This document shows positions 23,553 through 34,778 of a DNA stretch of 64,000 bases, in pieces. The stretch covers positions 2,127,426,024 to 2,127,490,023 of the forward strand of contig OY728122.1 of NCBI GenBank assembly GCA_963277665.1. Direction: 5' to 3'. The notes below the pieces were generated by a model. The model was not told the DNA's origin and ran no database searches. It saw nothing but the letters and a program-made list of their open reading frames with translations. Source of the stretch: Viscum album (taxonomy: Eukaryota > Streptophyta > Magnoliopsida > Santalales > Viscaceae). A program made the position numbers and the translations under genes. The first letter of the stretch is position 1, and every line of letters begins with the position of its first letter.

Positions 23553-24650
23553 ATGGCCGGTAATAGGAGGACTCGGGCTAACAACCGTTGTGAAGATCAG
23601 TGTGATGACTGTACTAATGAGATACCAAATCCAATAGGAGCAGGAACCGCGAACTTTGTCACACTTCTCTCTCAGATAACTCAAGTTTTGAATAGAAACA
23701 CGGGTCAAGAGGAACGTTCAACCCCCCATAATAAAGAACAAGTCGCTATCAAGATCTTCATGAGACAAAGGCCTCCTACTTTTAGTGGATCATCTGATCC
23801 CACGATCACTGAACAATGGATCAAATCCATTGAAAAGATCTTCTCCATCCTTCAATGTTCTGAACAAGAGAAGGTTCTCCTGGCGGCTTATCGTATGGAG
23901 GGTGAAGCTGATCAATGGTGGATGTTGATCAAAAATACAAAGCCTGAGGAGGAGATCGAGGCGTTGGAATGGAAGGATTTCCGAAAGATGTTTTTCGATA
24001 AATAGTTTCTGCGCACCCTCCGTCTTAAGATGGAAAGGTACTTCCTTTCCCTCAAGAAAAAAGATGAATAATCTATTGGAGCGTACGAGGAAAACTTCAC
24101 AAGGATTGCACAATACACTTACAGCTTTTTCGTTACCCCCGAATGAAAATTTGACCGCTTCTTTGGTGGGTTGAAGCATAGCTTGCGGAAAGCATTATTG
24201 ATCCGTGACTTCGACAGCTATGAGGAAATTGTCCGATGTGCCCTCAAGGTCGAAATGGAGATCGGAGAATCACAGGGGTATCATGGGGACAAGAAGCGTA
24301 AGGTGGAATTTAATGTTGGCGGTCCGATGGATAAATCCAACGGTGCTAAGAAGATCCAGCACCCCACTTTCCAAAAGTGCAAGAAGAATCACCCTAGAAA
24401 TTGCATTAAGGGGACGAGGAAATGCTTCAGGTGTGGAAGAGAAGGGAACCTAGCTGTTAATTGTCAGCAGGAAAGACCCGCGGCTATGAAAAAGGAGAGG
24501 AACGCTCTGTTCGAACCTCAACGCGTTGTTTAATGCTACAAATGCAAATAACTGGGTCATTTTTCAAATCAGTGCCCTAATCCAAGGGGTTTTGGAGGTG
24601 ACCAACAACCACTAAGGCAGCAAGGAAGATCTTTTCCCATAACTTCTCCC
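23553..24650 (+). pseudogene. gag: E3 gag domain
   Basis: Capsid and nucleocapsid. The retrotransposon-gag core is visible as RPPTFSGSSDP (about 23773), AEQW-like EQWIKSIEKIF, then EKVLLAAYRMEGEADQWW (about 23870-23922) and FRKMFFDK before the first stop. After two more stops comes FFGGLKHSLRKALLIRDF. The nucleocapsid has a basic stretch, CKKNHPRNC, and the knuckle CFRCGREGNLAVNC, in which the metal-binding His is Asn. A second knuckle, CYKCK-stop-LGHFSNQC, is split by the stop at 24549. Five stops in total. Confidence 0.88.
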
Positions 24651-24653
24651 GAA

Positions 24654-24995
24654 GTGAACCCTGAAAATGAAGTGGTGACAGGTAAGCTAGTTATTCATTC
24701 AAGAATAGAGAACTTACTTTTTGATTCGGGTTCTACGCATTCTTTTATATCTCGAAATTTTAGTAGAACAATCCTAGCACCACCAAAATTCATGGAAGTG
24801 AAGATGTCAGTGAGTACGGAAAATGGGGCAATCATTGCATCCCATGAATATAAGTCCTACCCTGTTTTAATATGTGGATTTAATTTCTCGGTGAACTTTG
24901 TCATACTACCTCTGGTATAATTTGATGCAATTCATGGCATGGATTGGCTTTCCTTATATAGATCCAACATAAATTGTTGGGAGAGGGAAATCACA
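24654..24995 (+). pseudogene. E3 aspartic protease domain
   Basis: Processes the polyprotein. The active site DSGSTHSFIS is intact (about 24723-24752), and the second conserved block AIHGMDWLSLY begins just after the stop at 24918. Same frame as gag, as usual for a fused gag-pro-pol. Confidence 0.88.
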
Positions 24996-25129
24996 CTCCA
25001 TATGGAGAATCAACCCCTGATTCTTTACAAGTGTCAGGAGGAAGATGAATCTCCTTTAGATCTATCATCTCAAGAATGGATATTACTTCCCTTTGAGAAA
25101 GCGTATCTGGCTCAGATGATTGAGTCTAA

Positions 25130-26036
25130 GGAAGAATCCATCCTTGAAGAAATGCCTATTGTGAGGGAATTCACGGAAGTGTTTCCCGAGGAACTGCCTG
25201 GTCTTCCTCCTAGAAGAGATGTTGAGTTCTTAATTGAACTTATACCTGGAGCATTACCAATATCCAAGACTCCATATAGAATGGCTGTTGTTGAGCATGA
25301 AGATCTAAAGAAACAACTATAGGAGAATCTGGATAAAGGGTTTATATGCCCATGTGCTTCACCATGGGGTGCACCAGTCCTCTTCGTCAAGAAGAAGGAT
25401 GGTTCAATGCGGCTTTCCATCGATTATCGTGAACTTAACAAAATCACGATAAAGAACAAGTATCCTCTCCCAAGAATTGATGACTTGTTTGATTAGCTGC
25501 ATGGAGAACAATAATTCTCCAAGGTGGACTTGCGTTTGGGATATTATCAAGTAAGGGTGAAGAAGGAAGATATCCCCAAGACTACTTTTCGTACAAGATA
25601 TGGGAACTATGAATTCATAGTAATGCCTTTCGGACTCACCAATGCTCCAGAAATATTCATGGACTTGATAAATAGAGTCTTTAGAGATTACCTTGACAAA
25701 TTTGTGGTAGTCTTTATAGAGGATATTCTAATATACTCCAAAACCAAGGAGGATCATGAGGAGCATTTAAAAACTATACTAGAGACTTTGCGAAAGGAGA
25801 AGCTCTATGAAAAGTACAGCAAGTGTGAGTTCTGGTTGAAGGAGGTCTCATTCTTGGGCCATTTCATCACAAGCAATGGGATATCTATGGATCCCTCCAA
25901 AACAGATGCAATTGAGGGATGGACGAGGACAACATTGGTAACGGATATTCGTAGCTTCTTGGGGTTAGCTGGATATTATCGACGATTTGTGAGAAATTTC
26001 TCACGATTGTCCAACCATCTTACCAAGCTAACTTGA
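25130..26036 (+). pseudogene. E3 reverse transcriptase domain
   Basis: Copies element RNA to DNA. Landmarks: VFPEELPGLPPRRDVEF (linker, about 25182), ISKTPYRMA (about 25263), [20 protein letters not shown] (about 25365), [27 protein letters not shown] (about 25515), [17 protein letters not shown] (about 25602), and the palm motif [13 protein letters not shown]. The usual catalytic pair Asp-Asp reads Glu-Asp (codon GAG at 25719), which alone should abolish activity. Then [11 protein letters not shown] and [14 protein letters not shown]. Stops at 25320, 25494, 25512 and 26034. Confidence 0.92.
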
Positions 26037-26500
26037 AAGGGAGTAAAGTTTTCTTGGAGTGATGAATGCGAAGAAAGCTTCATGGATTTGAAAATGAGGC
26101 TTATCACTGCGCTCGTGCTCACTTTACCCATAAGTGGGGAACTTTTTGTGGTATTTAGTGATGCTTCAAAGAAGGGCTTAGGTTGTGTGTTGATGCAGAA
26201 TGATAAAGTGATATCTTATGCCTCAAGAAAGTTGAAAATCCATGAGCGAAACTATCCAACACATGATCTAGAGTTGGCGGCCATGATCTTTGCCTTGAAA
26301 ATCTGGTGGTATTATATCTATGGAGAGAAATGTGAGATATATACTGACCACAAGATTCTTAAATATATATTCACACAGAAAGAGCTTAATATGTTCCAGA
26401 GAAGATGGATAGAGCTCATCAAGGATTATGACTGTTCAATACATTACCACCATGGGAAAGCGAACAAGGTGGAAGATGTCCTAAGTAGAAAGGATCCAGT
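26037..26500 (+). pseudogene. E3 RNase H domain
   Basis: Degrades the RNA strand of the hybrid. Visible: [17 protein letters not shown] (first catalytic Asp), [20 protein letters not shown] (catalytic Glu just after), and [14 protein letters not shown] (catalytic Asp). The end [19 protein letters not shown] marks the junction to integrase. No stop inside after 26036. Confidence 0.9.
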
Positions 26501-26739
26501 GATTCTATCAATGATGAGAATTGATAAGGATCCAATCTTCTTAGACTTGATGAAGATGGATATGGTAATCATAGAGAAGGGAACATCATCAATCCTTTCA
26601 CAATTTATTTCTCAACTGACTCTTTTAGAAAGGTTAATGGATGCTCAAAAGGGTGATGTGGGAATTCAGGAAAAAGTGGAAGCTATCAAAAAGGTAAAAT
26701 CCTCAGAGTTTAATGTTAATGAAAAAGGAATCTTGTGGT

Positions 26740-27580
26740 TTGGGAAAAGACTATGTATTCCATCGAGTCCGGATCTGAAGAAGGAACTTTTGGATGATAC
26801 ACATAGTTCAAATTTCTCTATTAATCCAGGGAGCACAAAGATGTATCGAGATCTCTGAGAAAACTTTTGGTGGTATAATATGAAGAAGGAGATCACTGAA
26901 TATACATCAAAGTGCCTGGTGTGTCAGCAAGTAAAGGCAGAGAGGCAGAAGTCTAAGGGGATGATGCAACCATTGCCCATACCCGAATTGAAATGGGAGA
27001 ACATCACCATGGACTTTGTCACCAGGCTTCCAAGGACATCCAAAGGCAACAATGCAATCTGGGTTGTTGTGGATCGTCTTACAAAGACTTCACACTTCAT
27101 TTCTATTCGGGAGGATTTATCTTTGGATCAACTGGAACTGATATATATCAGGGAAGTGGTAAGGTTGCATGGAGTACCACTATCTATTGTGTCTGACCGA
27201 GATCCAAGATTCACCTCTATGTTTTGGAAGAGTATTCAACATGCTCTGAATACTGAACTGAACTTCAGTACGTCCTATCATCCTCAAACTGATGGCCAAT
27301 CCGAGCGGACTATCCAAACACTTGAGGACATGTTGATATAATTCTCAATGGACTTTAAAGGAGGATGGGATCAACATCTTCCTCTGGTTGAGTTCTCTTA
27401 TAATAATAGTTTCCACTCAAGCATCAAAATGGCACCATATGAAGCCCTGTATGGGAAAAGGTGCAGAACACTAGCATGTTGGGATGAGGTCAGTGAACGT
27501 AAGCTACTTGGACCAGAAATGGTCGAGGAAATGGTGGAGAAGGTGAAAACCATTCAGCAGCATATCAAGGAAGCCTAGAG
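26740..27580 (+). pseudogene. E3 integrase core
   Basis: Inserts element DNA. Zinc-binding region: HSS...H then CLVCQQVKAERQ (about 26916). The catalytic triad is complete: Asp in ITMDFV (27012), Asp in VSDRDPRF (27195), Glu in GQSERT (27303), with 35 residues between the second Asp and the Glu. Stops at 26856, 27339 and 27576. Confidence 0.92.
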
Positions 27581-28046
27581 TCGACAGAAGAGTTATGCAG
27601 ATAACCGTCGATGGGACCTTGAGTTTAATGTTGGAGACATGGTGTTTCTACGCATATCTCCATGGAAGAAGGTCATGAGGTTTGGGAAGAAAGGGAAGTT
27701 AAGTCCAAGGTACATCGTCCCCTTCGAGATTCTTGATCGTGTCGGGGCTGTAGCCTATCGACTAGCACTTCCACATACCATAGCCAAAGTACATGATGTC
27801 TTTCATGTATCCTTCTTAAGGAAGTACATACTGGACCCTTCACATGTACTCTCTTATGAGGTCTTACAATTGGAAGATGATCTTTCTTATCAGGAGCAAC
27901 CAGTGAAGATCTTAGATCGTAGAGAAAAAGTTCTATAAAATAAGACAATGCCCCCCGTCAAGGTGTTGTGGAGAAACCACAAGTTTGAAGAAGCGACTTG
28001 GGAATCAGAGGAAATGATGAAGCTGAGTTACCCACATCTGTTTTAA
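27581..28046 (+). pseudogene. E3 integrase C-terminus with chromodomain-like tail
   Basis: Contains QKSYADNRR, FNVGDMVFLRISP (GPY/F-type region), LSPRYIVPFEILDRVGAVAY, VFHVSFLRKY and, after the stop at 27936, KVLWRNHKFEEATWESEEMM, a chromodomain-like ending that in chromoviruses directs insertion to certain chromatin. Natural end at TAA 28044, 36 bp before the PPT. Confidence 0.88.
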
Positions 28047-28082
28047 TATGGGAAAAAGAAAATTTCGAGGGTGAAATTTATT

Positions 28083-28092
28083 AAGGGGGGAA
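28083..28092 (+). other. E3 polypurine tract
   Basis: AAGGGGGGAA, ending three bases before the 3' LTR. Confidence 0.9.
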
Positions 28093-28252
28093 TATTGTAA
28101 TGACCCAAAGTTTCATTAATGGAAAATCTCTCTTGATCTTATTAAATGTCACTTTATATAAAATGTTTTTATAAAATTTCAACTCCTTTGGTTTTATGAT
28201 AAGAATTGTGACTGTTACTTTTATAGTCGTTGAACAGTGATCACATGATTAG

Positions 28253-28260
28253 TATAAATA
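28253..28260 (+). promoter_or_regulatory. TATA box upstream of the intact LTR ORF
   Basis: TATAAATA 50 bp before ATG 28303, inside U3 and about 1.16 kb before the main TATA box. Could drive a separate short mRNA; untested. Confidence 0.5.
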
Positions 28261-28302
28261 TAGGGCTTTAATAAATCCAAATTTACTCAGACAAAGGAAG
28301 CG

Positions 28303-28572
28303 ATGACCTCATCGAGTAGAATTGACTCATACGAAGCCCATTTGTTGGAGCTCGAAAAAGAGGTGGCATCCTTGGGCTTCGCTCTTGACCAAGCCCATGT
28401 TGAGCTTCATCATGTCAAGCTTGAACGGAACCGTCTACGGGAGAAGTGGAAGTTGATAGAAATTACCACTCGAGCGATGTTATCCGAGCCACCCCAAGAG
28501 TCTGTCACCATCGCACACCTTACCCTTAGGTCTTATGCAGCTGTTTTAAGGGGTTATGTAACAAATAAGTAG
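28303..28572 (+). CDS. 89-aa coiled-coil protein encoded in LTR U3
   Basis: Open frame from ATG to TAG, 207 bp into the LTR and outside the usual gag-pol unit. Residues about 10-60 have a regular heptad pattern of Leu/Ala/Val with many charged residues (for example HLLELEKEVASLGFAL, LERNRLREKWKLIE), as in a coiled coil. The last 30 residues (LSEPPQESV, then LTLRSYAAVLRGYVTNK) are less structured. GC content is clearly above that of the flanking LTR, so it may be a captured fragment. The 5' LTR copy is the same length with no indel but two stops. No such frame is seen in the E1, E5 or E7 LTRs. Function unknown; dimerisation or binding to gag would be guesses. I start at the first ATG because it lies at a typical distance from the TATA box. 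Confidence 0.6.
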   Translation: MTSSSRIDSYEAHLLELEKEVASLGFALDQAHVELHHVKLERNRLREKWKLIEITTRAMLSEPPQESVTIAHLTLRSYAAVLRGYVTNK

Positions 28573-29414
28573 TACTATGTTCATGTACATTATTTTTGTA
28601 TATAATAATGAATATAATTTCTAGTCATTATTGATACATTGTAAATAATTTTTAAAGTACAAATAGTGTTTTTAGTTATTATTTAAATAAGAATTATATT
28701 TTTTTAAATTAAGGTATTTTTGAATTAAATAATATTTTAATAAAATATTATTATTATTATTAAATTAATTTTTTTAAATATAAATGATCTTATAATTTTA
28801 TGAATGCAATTATAATTTTTATTAAGGTTTGAAAGTTATTTCTGTCAAAACCTGTGAATTTTTTATAAATAGCGGTTTTTATTTTAAAAGTGAAAATTAA
28901 CTTATTTATAAAATTATTTATATAAAATAAATGTTATTTCTGGAATCAGGACGTCAAAATTATCCAACAGTGAATTTTTCATAATTTTCTGAGACAGTCA
29001 AATTTTTGGGTAAAAATTAAATATCGTTTAAATATATAATGTGTTTTATGACATCATAATGACACAATAGTGATGTAATGAAATACTATAATCTTTATTT
29101 TCGGCCAATATATGTTTTAAAATTAAAATAATGTGATTTTGGGTTTGTTTTACTTACTTTTCAAAGCATTAATGGACCCCTCAAGACTTATTAAACACCT
29201 TGTCTTTTTAAATTAATTTCCATGGGAGTGTGACTCACCTCCACATAAGCAACCTTATTTTTTTAAGAAGTTCGGACTTTGTCCTTATAAAATATTTTTT
29301 TCCTCTTACCTTTACCAAAAACCATGGGCAAAAACCATGGGATGGTTTGTGGTTTGGATTAATTTAATATAAGGGGTCCCAAACCTAAATAATAATGAAT
29401 TCCTTCACATTTCC

Positions 29415-29422
29415 TATATAAA
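29415..29422 (+). promoter_or_regulatory. E3 main TATA box (3' LTR)
   Basis: TATATAAA at the same offset (1319) as in the 5' LTR. Confidence 0.65.
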
Positions 29423-29571
29423 CCCACCCAAGATCCCACTTCCTCCTCACCCAAAGCCTTTAAATATCGTCCAACCTCTACCCTACTCTCTCTAGAATCT
29501 TCTCAAGGTGCCCCAAGCTCCCAAGAAGCCTCTCACAAGCCTCTCTCTAGCCTTTGGAAGCACACTTCCAA

Positions 29572-30539
29572 GTAAGGGTTTTTTCTTCCTTTCTCTTTTT
29601 TGTCCAATTTTCTTTAAGTTGTTTTGCCCTTTTAATTTCAATTATGAATGTTGGGGTATGGTTTTTTACCTCCCTCATACTTCCCTCTTTATGTTTGAAT
29701 GATGGGATACCCCTTTCTCTCACATTAAATTCCTCCCATGTACACCCGTTACTATGCCGAAATTCCGAAAGGAACTTCTCTCTCCTCATTTACATTCAAG
29801 CAATACTTTTGTATCATGAATCTAAATTCCATTTCAACTGTTGGGACATGTATCTATATGACCACCTTACTGTACATTACATGTAAATATGATGAGGAAA
29901 CCCTTTCTCTCTCATCAATTTTTTTTAATGAATTCTTATGTCACGCTGTTACGCTGCCGAAATCACACTGATTTTCTAAGCCAAAGCCATTGTGTAGTGA
30001 ATACCATGCCCATTTATCCATCAAGGGTATTCACCTTTATACACACTTACTTATTTATTATAAAGTTTCATGTATTAATTACATATTCCTTTATCATGGA
30101 ATAAATTATTATGTTTTATGAATCCATGTTTTATGATCCATGTGGCACACTTATGCATGAAATGAGATGTTTAAGAAGGGTGCGCCCTTATAGCGCTCCA
30201 ATGCATTGGGTAATGTATAGTATCATGATACGTCATGTGCAATGAGTGTTGACTCATGATAATTCAAGTGGAACGAGGGTTTACTCGTGCTTCATGTGCA
30301 ATGAGGATTTACTCATGCTCTGTGTGCAATGGGCCATGGCTCATGCTAATTCCATGTTAAGTGTTGTTGTCACATTTCCATGTTATGGTTATCATGCTTT
30401 ATCATGCCTTTATGTTCATGTTTCTCTTGTTGTCTATTGATATGCCTATTGTCTAACATGAATTTTACTCCTCATGTTATTCCATGTGTATTCCCTTACT
30501 GGGCTTTATATTTCACCCTTTTCTTATGCATGTCCTCAG
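29572..30539 (+). other. Predicted leader intron (E3 3' LTR)
   Basis: Donor GTAAGG and acceptor TGTCCTCAG, 968 nt, matching the 5' LTR. Relevant to RNA only in the 5' LTR. Confidence 0.3.
30234..30351 (+). repeat. Four tandem ~30-bp hairpin units (E3 3' LTR)
   Basis: Counterpart of 22535-22652 with a few substitutions. Confidence 0.7.
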
Positions 30540-30597
30540 GTTATCCCATGCAATGCTAAGTACGAGGGAATGTAGTGGTCATGTAAAGAAATTTTTC

Positions 30598-30603
30598 AAT
30601 AAA
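30598..30603 (+). terminator. E3 polyadenylation signal candidate
   Basis: AATAAA 2502 bp into the 3' LTR. A second AATAAA-like word (GTAATAAAAGCAGGG) lies near the LTR end. Confidence 0.4.
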
Positions 30604-30746
30604 TATGTTTTATTTCATGTTTTAAGTTTTTATGTAATGATCCTAATCCCAAAAGACACTAAACCTCTCGATATTATTTGTTGTATCAAGTGAATTTTTA
30701 TGTAATAAATCATGTTTAAGTTTGTAATAAAAGCAGGGTTGTCATA

Positions 30747-30751
30747 TTAAT
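30747..30751. repeat. E3 target-site duplication, right
   Basis: TTAAT directly after the 3' LTR. Confidence 0.88.
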
Positions 30752-31906
30752 ATTGTAAAAATGATACCATATTTAGAATCATTTGGTGAAAATTATTTAT
30801 ATTAGTTAATTATTGTTTTGGTAAATATAAAATTTTACAACATTAAAAAATACTAACCCTGATAGAGGGTAAAACATGTTAATTTTGATAAAACAAAAGT
30901 TATTTGGCCACAAAAAATTATCTTAAGTTATATTGGACGATCATAATTAAATCCTTAACAATTTAAATTTTAAATTATTATTATTTATATCAACATTCCC
31001 ATTATTAATACAATATATTGTTTAATTTTATTGAATAATTGAAATTGTTTCATTGTACTATATTATAAAATGGAACCTCCCTCCTAACATGTTAAGCCAC
31101 GTTATTTCTTTATTATTGTGAATAACCACCCAAAATACTTTGAATATTCTCCTAAAGATATTTTAGTTGTCATGGCACACCAAAATACCTATATATGATG
31201 TCCTAATGAGTAATTCTTGGGAGGTGTTTGAGAAAAAGCTATAAATGGTAAACTAGTGCTTGATGTTTTATTATTCATATTAGTCAAAAAATATTATTTA
31301 ACAATTTTAAAATAACATCATCGGTATATTTTATATAATAAAATGATACTAAAATTCATGTATAACACCTTTTTCATCTCATTTTCCAACTTATTAGAAA
31401 TTAAATCACCACTCATGTGTTCGTGGGGTTTACCACCATTATGAAGAGTTGTGTTTCACTTTTCATCCCCAGATCATATAGATGGTTAAAATGATGGAAA
31501 AAGTAAATATATATTATATTAAAATCGTAATTATTACTATTTAAATTTTTGAATCTATTTAATTTATAACATTAATAATCAATTAAGAAATGGTTATTTT
31601 TCTTCAACACGTGTGTGCCTACAACCTCCATAAAGAGATGTGATTTTTTCTTCAATTCCATACTACAAGTTTCAACAAAAGGATGAAACTAATGATTAAA
31701 AATTAAAATTATAACATAATTTTGAATCTGTAAATGTAATGTTTTACCTAATAAATTTCAATTCCAACAATTAGAAAAATGATAACATAATTCATGTGTA
31801 TGTAAATACTATGATCTCCTTGAAATGATTTGATTCCTTTTTCATGAACATATTACAAATTTGTTTTTAAATGTGTATTTTAATGTTAAACAAAATTTCA
31901 AAACAT
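30752..31906 (+). repeat. E4 5' LTR, middle part
   Basis: Decayed plus-strand LTR related to E1. Alignable points: 30895-30945 with 4845-4895; 31200-31270 with the E1 leader near 5310-5390 (GAGGTGTTTGAGAAAAAGC versus GAGGTTTCAAAAAGGC); and three worn hairpin modules at 31411-31448, 31604-31640 and 31790-31828, in the same order and spacing as in E1. It is interrupted on the left by E3 and on the right by E5. Confidence 0.6.
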
Positions 31907-34037
31907 AGTTATGACATATTAATTTAATTATATTATTTAATAAAAAAATATATTCCATAATTATATTTGTCTATTGCCATTAAAAATAATTAATGAGGTA
32001 CAATTGGTTCATATGTAGACTACATAATCTCCAACTATGTTCTTCATAACTAGAAATATTCACAGACATATCAAACATAATTTCATTCATCATTTCAATT
32101 GGAACATAAATATAAGAATGGGTTGGCTTAAATGCTCATTGAGGGTAGATTTGGGAGATATCCACATAAACTAAAAATATCAATAAATGAACATGACAAT
32201 AACAAATGAATACCAATGTATCCTTTATATCAATGATCATAAACGTTTAACATTACATAAAGAATATAAATTCAAAAGAAATTAATAAAATATGAATAAA
32301 TGAACATAAATGATGATTTCATAACATTGGCATAAGATAAATATTTGTTTAATAAAAATTAACATAAAAATTTATTTCCATAACAGTCATTGATCGTTAC
32401 CAATACTATCATGGTATAATGGGTTCGCTTCCCAAACCATCATTTAATCATTGTTAAATAATATTATTTTCAAAGATGAAAAATTATTTATATATAATGG
32501 GTTCACAACGAATTTTAGACTTGTTATCTCATGGTTAATCACTCTTTAACCATTTAATTATACAATCACCTATTTTGGGACCACCCGTTATATAATAATA
32601 ATTATATTTATGTTTACAATATTATCTGAAAAACTGCATCCTATATTAACCCATAAAAATAGAGTTTCATAATTATTTCACTGTAGCAAACCCCTATAAA
32701 AAATTTATTTACTAAGAATTTCATTTTTCATCATATCATAACACATGGAAAAGTAGAGGGTTCTATAACAAAATTCAGGACATAATTATAAAACATTTAG
32801 AAAAATAGTAATGATATAATATATTGATTAAATACCCATTAGTGAATAAGTATAATCATGGTTTGTTGTTTGGGAGGAACATAAATATAACTTATCAGTC
32901 CTTAAAACATTCATGATGAAAATATCTATTTCACAATAAATTAACAAATTAAATGTATTAAAAAAATCCAAAAAATAAAAGAATAATATATATTTGAAAA
33001 TAATATAGGATTTTTTATATGGAATCCTCAAATCCTTGAGTGTTAATTAGGTTTTATAATTCTATTTATTCCATATATGTTAAAATAATGTTACCATTCA
33101 TATTTTTATTTAATATTTACATTCAAATTTTTCCATTCAAGAAAATGAAAAGAAGATTCATTTTAATTAATTTTATAAAAAGAAAAATATGAGTAAAAAT
33201 TAATTTAAATATCATAAAAGGATGTTAAATTCATTATAGAAAATATTTTAAGAAATCACGTATATGAAGAAAAATTATTTCTGACTGTAGATAGAGAGAA
33301 TTTTAGTTTGAATTAAAAAAGTACATTTGGACATCTAAATGTATAATGATAAGAAAATGAATGTGAACAAATTTTATTATTATTATATAAGTATATTATT
33401 ATAAAATTATTTAGTTTATTTATTTTTAGTACATAATATTTTACAATTTTATTGAGAAACATAAACAATCCTGTAAAATAATTTTATTGTATTACAAAAC
33501 ACAAACAACATTTGTATCTAATTAATTTTATAACCTAAGAAACATTGTTACATAAATGTATATGTATATCATATAATTTCCATTATAATATTCCTAAAAT
33601 ATATTTATAAGTAATATATACCCCACATAAAATAATCATGTCTTGAATATGGCATGTGTCCCCCCAAAAAATAATATGAAATTTTCTTACCTCAAGTCTA
33701 AAATTTCAATGTACCCATTGAAAAAATCATGTTTAATAACTGAATTTTTATTATAAATATAATAAAAATAACCATTATAAAATATTTAATTTCAAATATT
33801 AAATAATTATAACAATTCACCACCAATATATTTAAAATTATTTATTCAAATCATCATTCTGGGTGCCAGGTGATTTGATTTCTGTATATGTTTTGGTTTA
33901 ATCGCATTGGTCCTTCTACATAAATTGATGTTAAATAATATCCAAAATGTTATAAATGAAATAAATATAACATGAATTAGATATATACATATTTAAATCC
34001 ATTAATAAAAATTAGAGCCATAAAAATGAACTACGTG

Positions 34038-34432
34038 ATTTATGGAGAAGGTAGATAATATATATGCATGAACACTATTTCGAATTTTCAACTAATGAAC
34101 AAAATGAAATTTGAAAATAAATTAAACTTCATAGAATAATGTGATATCATATATATCATATATAATAATTAAATAATACCTTATAACCATCCAATTCAAA
34201 ATAATATGAAATTTTTATCACATTTCTATATAGAGGACGTAGTCCACACATACACACAAGTGAAATTATCATTTTTCAATTGATTGGTTGGTAAGATGGA
34301 TTATTAGATATTATAATTCAATTTTTATAATTAAGTCTTAAATTTAATATATATATATATATACACACACATATATACTTTATATATGTCATTGTTTCTC
34401 AGTTAATGAGACAGTAGTTATATGTACACTGG
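34038..34432 (-). repeat. Three hairpin modules in the E5 3' LTR
   Basis: On the minus strand the copy at 34038-34073 reads GTTCATGC...CTACCTTCTCCAT, close to the E1 module. Copies at 34223-34265 (arms ATTTC/GAAAT) and 34403-34432 follow at 180-190 bp. Confidence 0.5.
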
Positions 34433-34770
34433 ATCAATATTTTTTCCACATGATGGATTAAGAAAAGAAGTAGTTTATTCCATTAAAATATTAAATTATA
34501 AAAATATCTTATATACTAGTATTTTTATGTCATAATATTTGATGATTATTTTATGGATGTGGAAGTGTAAAAAAACTAAAAAAAATTGTTATTAATAGAC
34601 CCTTTCATATACAACTTCAACTTTTTTACACGGAAAACCTATATCGAAGTTTTATCAAATAAATAGATGGCCATTAGAATATAGGGAGTGATTTATGTTA
34701 GGGTTTTTGGGTATAGATTTTCAAAACCAAATAAATTTGGAACTGTTCTTTGGAGAGGAGAGTGGGAGCC

Positions 34771-34778
34771 ATTTTATA
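34771..34778 (-). promoter_or_regulatory. E5 3' LTR TATA box
   Basis: Minus strand TATAAAAT following CCCCTCCCCCACA, the same block as in E1. Confidence 0.55.

Larger units (their letters stand above)
23553..28046 (+). pseudogene. gag-pol: E3 gag-pol polyprotein with 14 in-frame stops
   Basis: One reading frame of 1497 codons runs from ATG 23553 (MAGNRRTRANN) to TAA 28044. Every recognised domain is in the same phase, so there is not one frameshift in 4.49 kb. Stops are at 24003, 24069, 24144, 24531, 24549, 24918, 25320, 25494, 25512, 26034, 26856, 27339, 27576 and 27936. At the positions where the family residue is well known (for example LHG preceded by FD-stop, CK-stop-LGHF, KEA-stop-SRQKSY, LT-stop-KGVKF), the stop stands where Gln (CAG/CAA) or Arg (CGA) is usual, so a single C-to-T change explains it. 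The order gag, PR, RT, RNase H, IN, chromodomain-like tail is that of chromoviruses. Separate entries describe the domains. Confidence 0.92.
20397..30746 (+). mobile_element. E3: complete Ty3/gypsy chromovirus-like element
   Basis: A 10350-bp element with two LTRs of equal length (20397-23047 and 28096-30746), a Met-tRNA PBS, one long gag-pol frame with PR, RT, RNase H, integrase and a chromodomain-like tail, a PPT, and flanking TTAAT duplications. Long LTRs and the integrase tail suggest the Tekay/Del branch of chromoviruses (inference). The first 64 bases of the LTRs differ at four positions, so it is not a fresh insertion. It cannot move on its own because the frame holds 14 stops and RT has a changed catalytic residue. 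It lies inside the LTR of E4 and is the youngest-looking element of that stack. Confidence 0.95.
28096..30746 (+). repeat. E3 3' LTR, 2651 bp
   Basis: TGTAATGACCC to GGTTGTCATA, bounded by the PPT and the right TTAAT duplication. Same length and landmarks as the 5' LTR. Contains the intact LTR ORF, two TATA boxes, the hairpin array and AATAAA. Confidence 0.95.

Noticed and set aside
23553..28046. Alternative genetic code (TAA/TAG as Gln) explaining the in-frame stops
   Set aside because: TGA also occurs at Arg positions, and the window is ordinary plant retrotransposon DNA; mutation of Gln/Arg codons is simpler.
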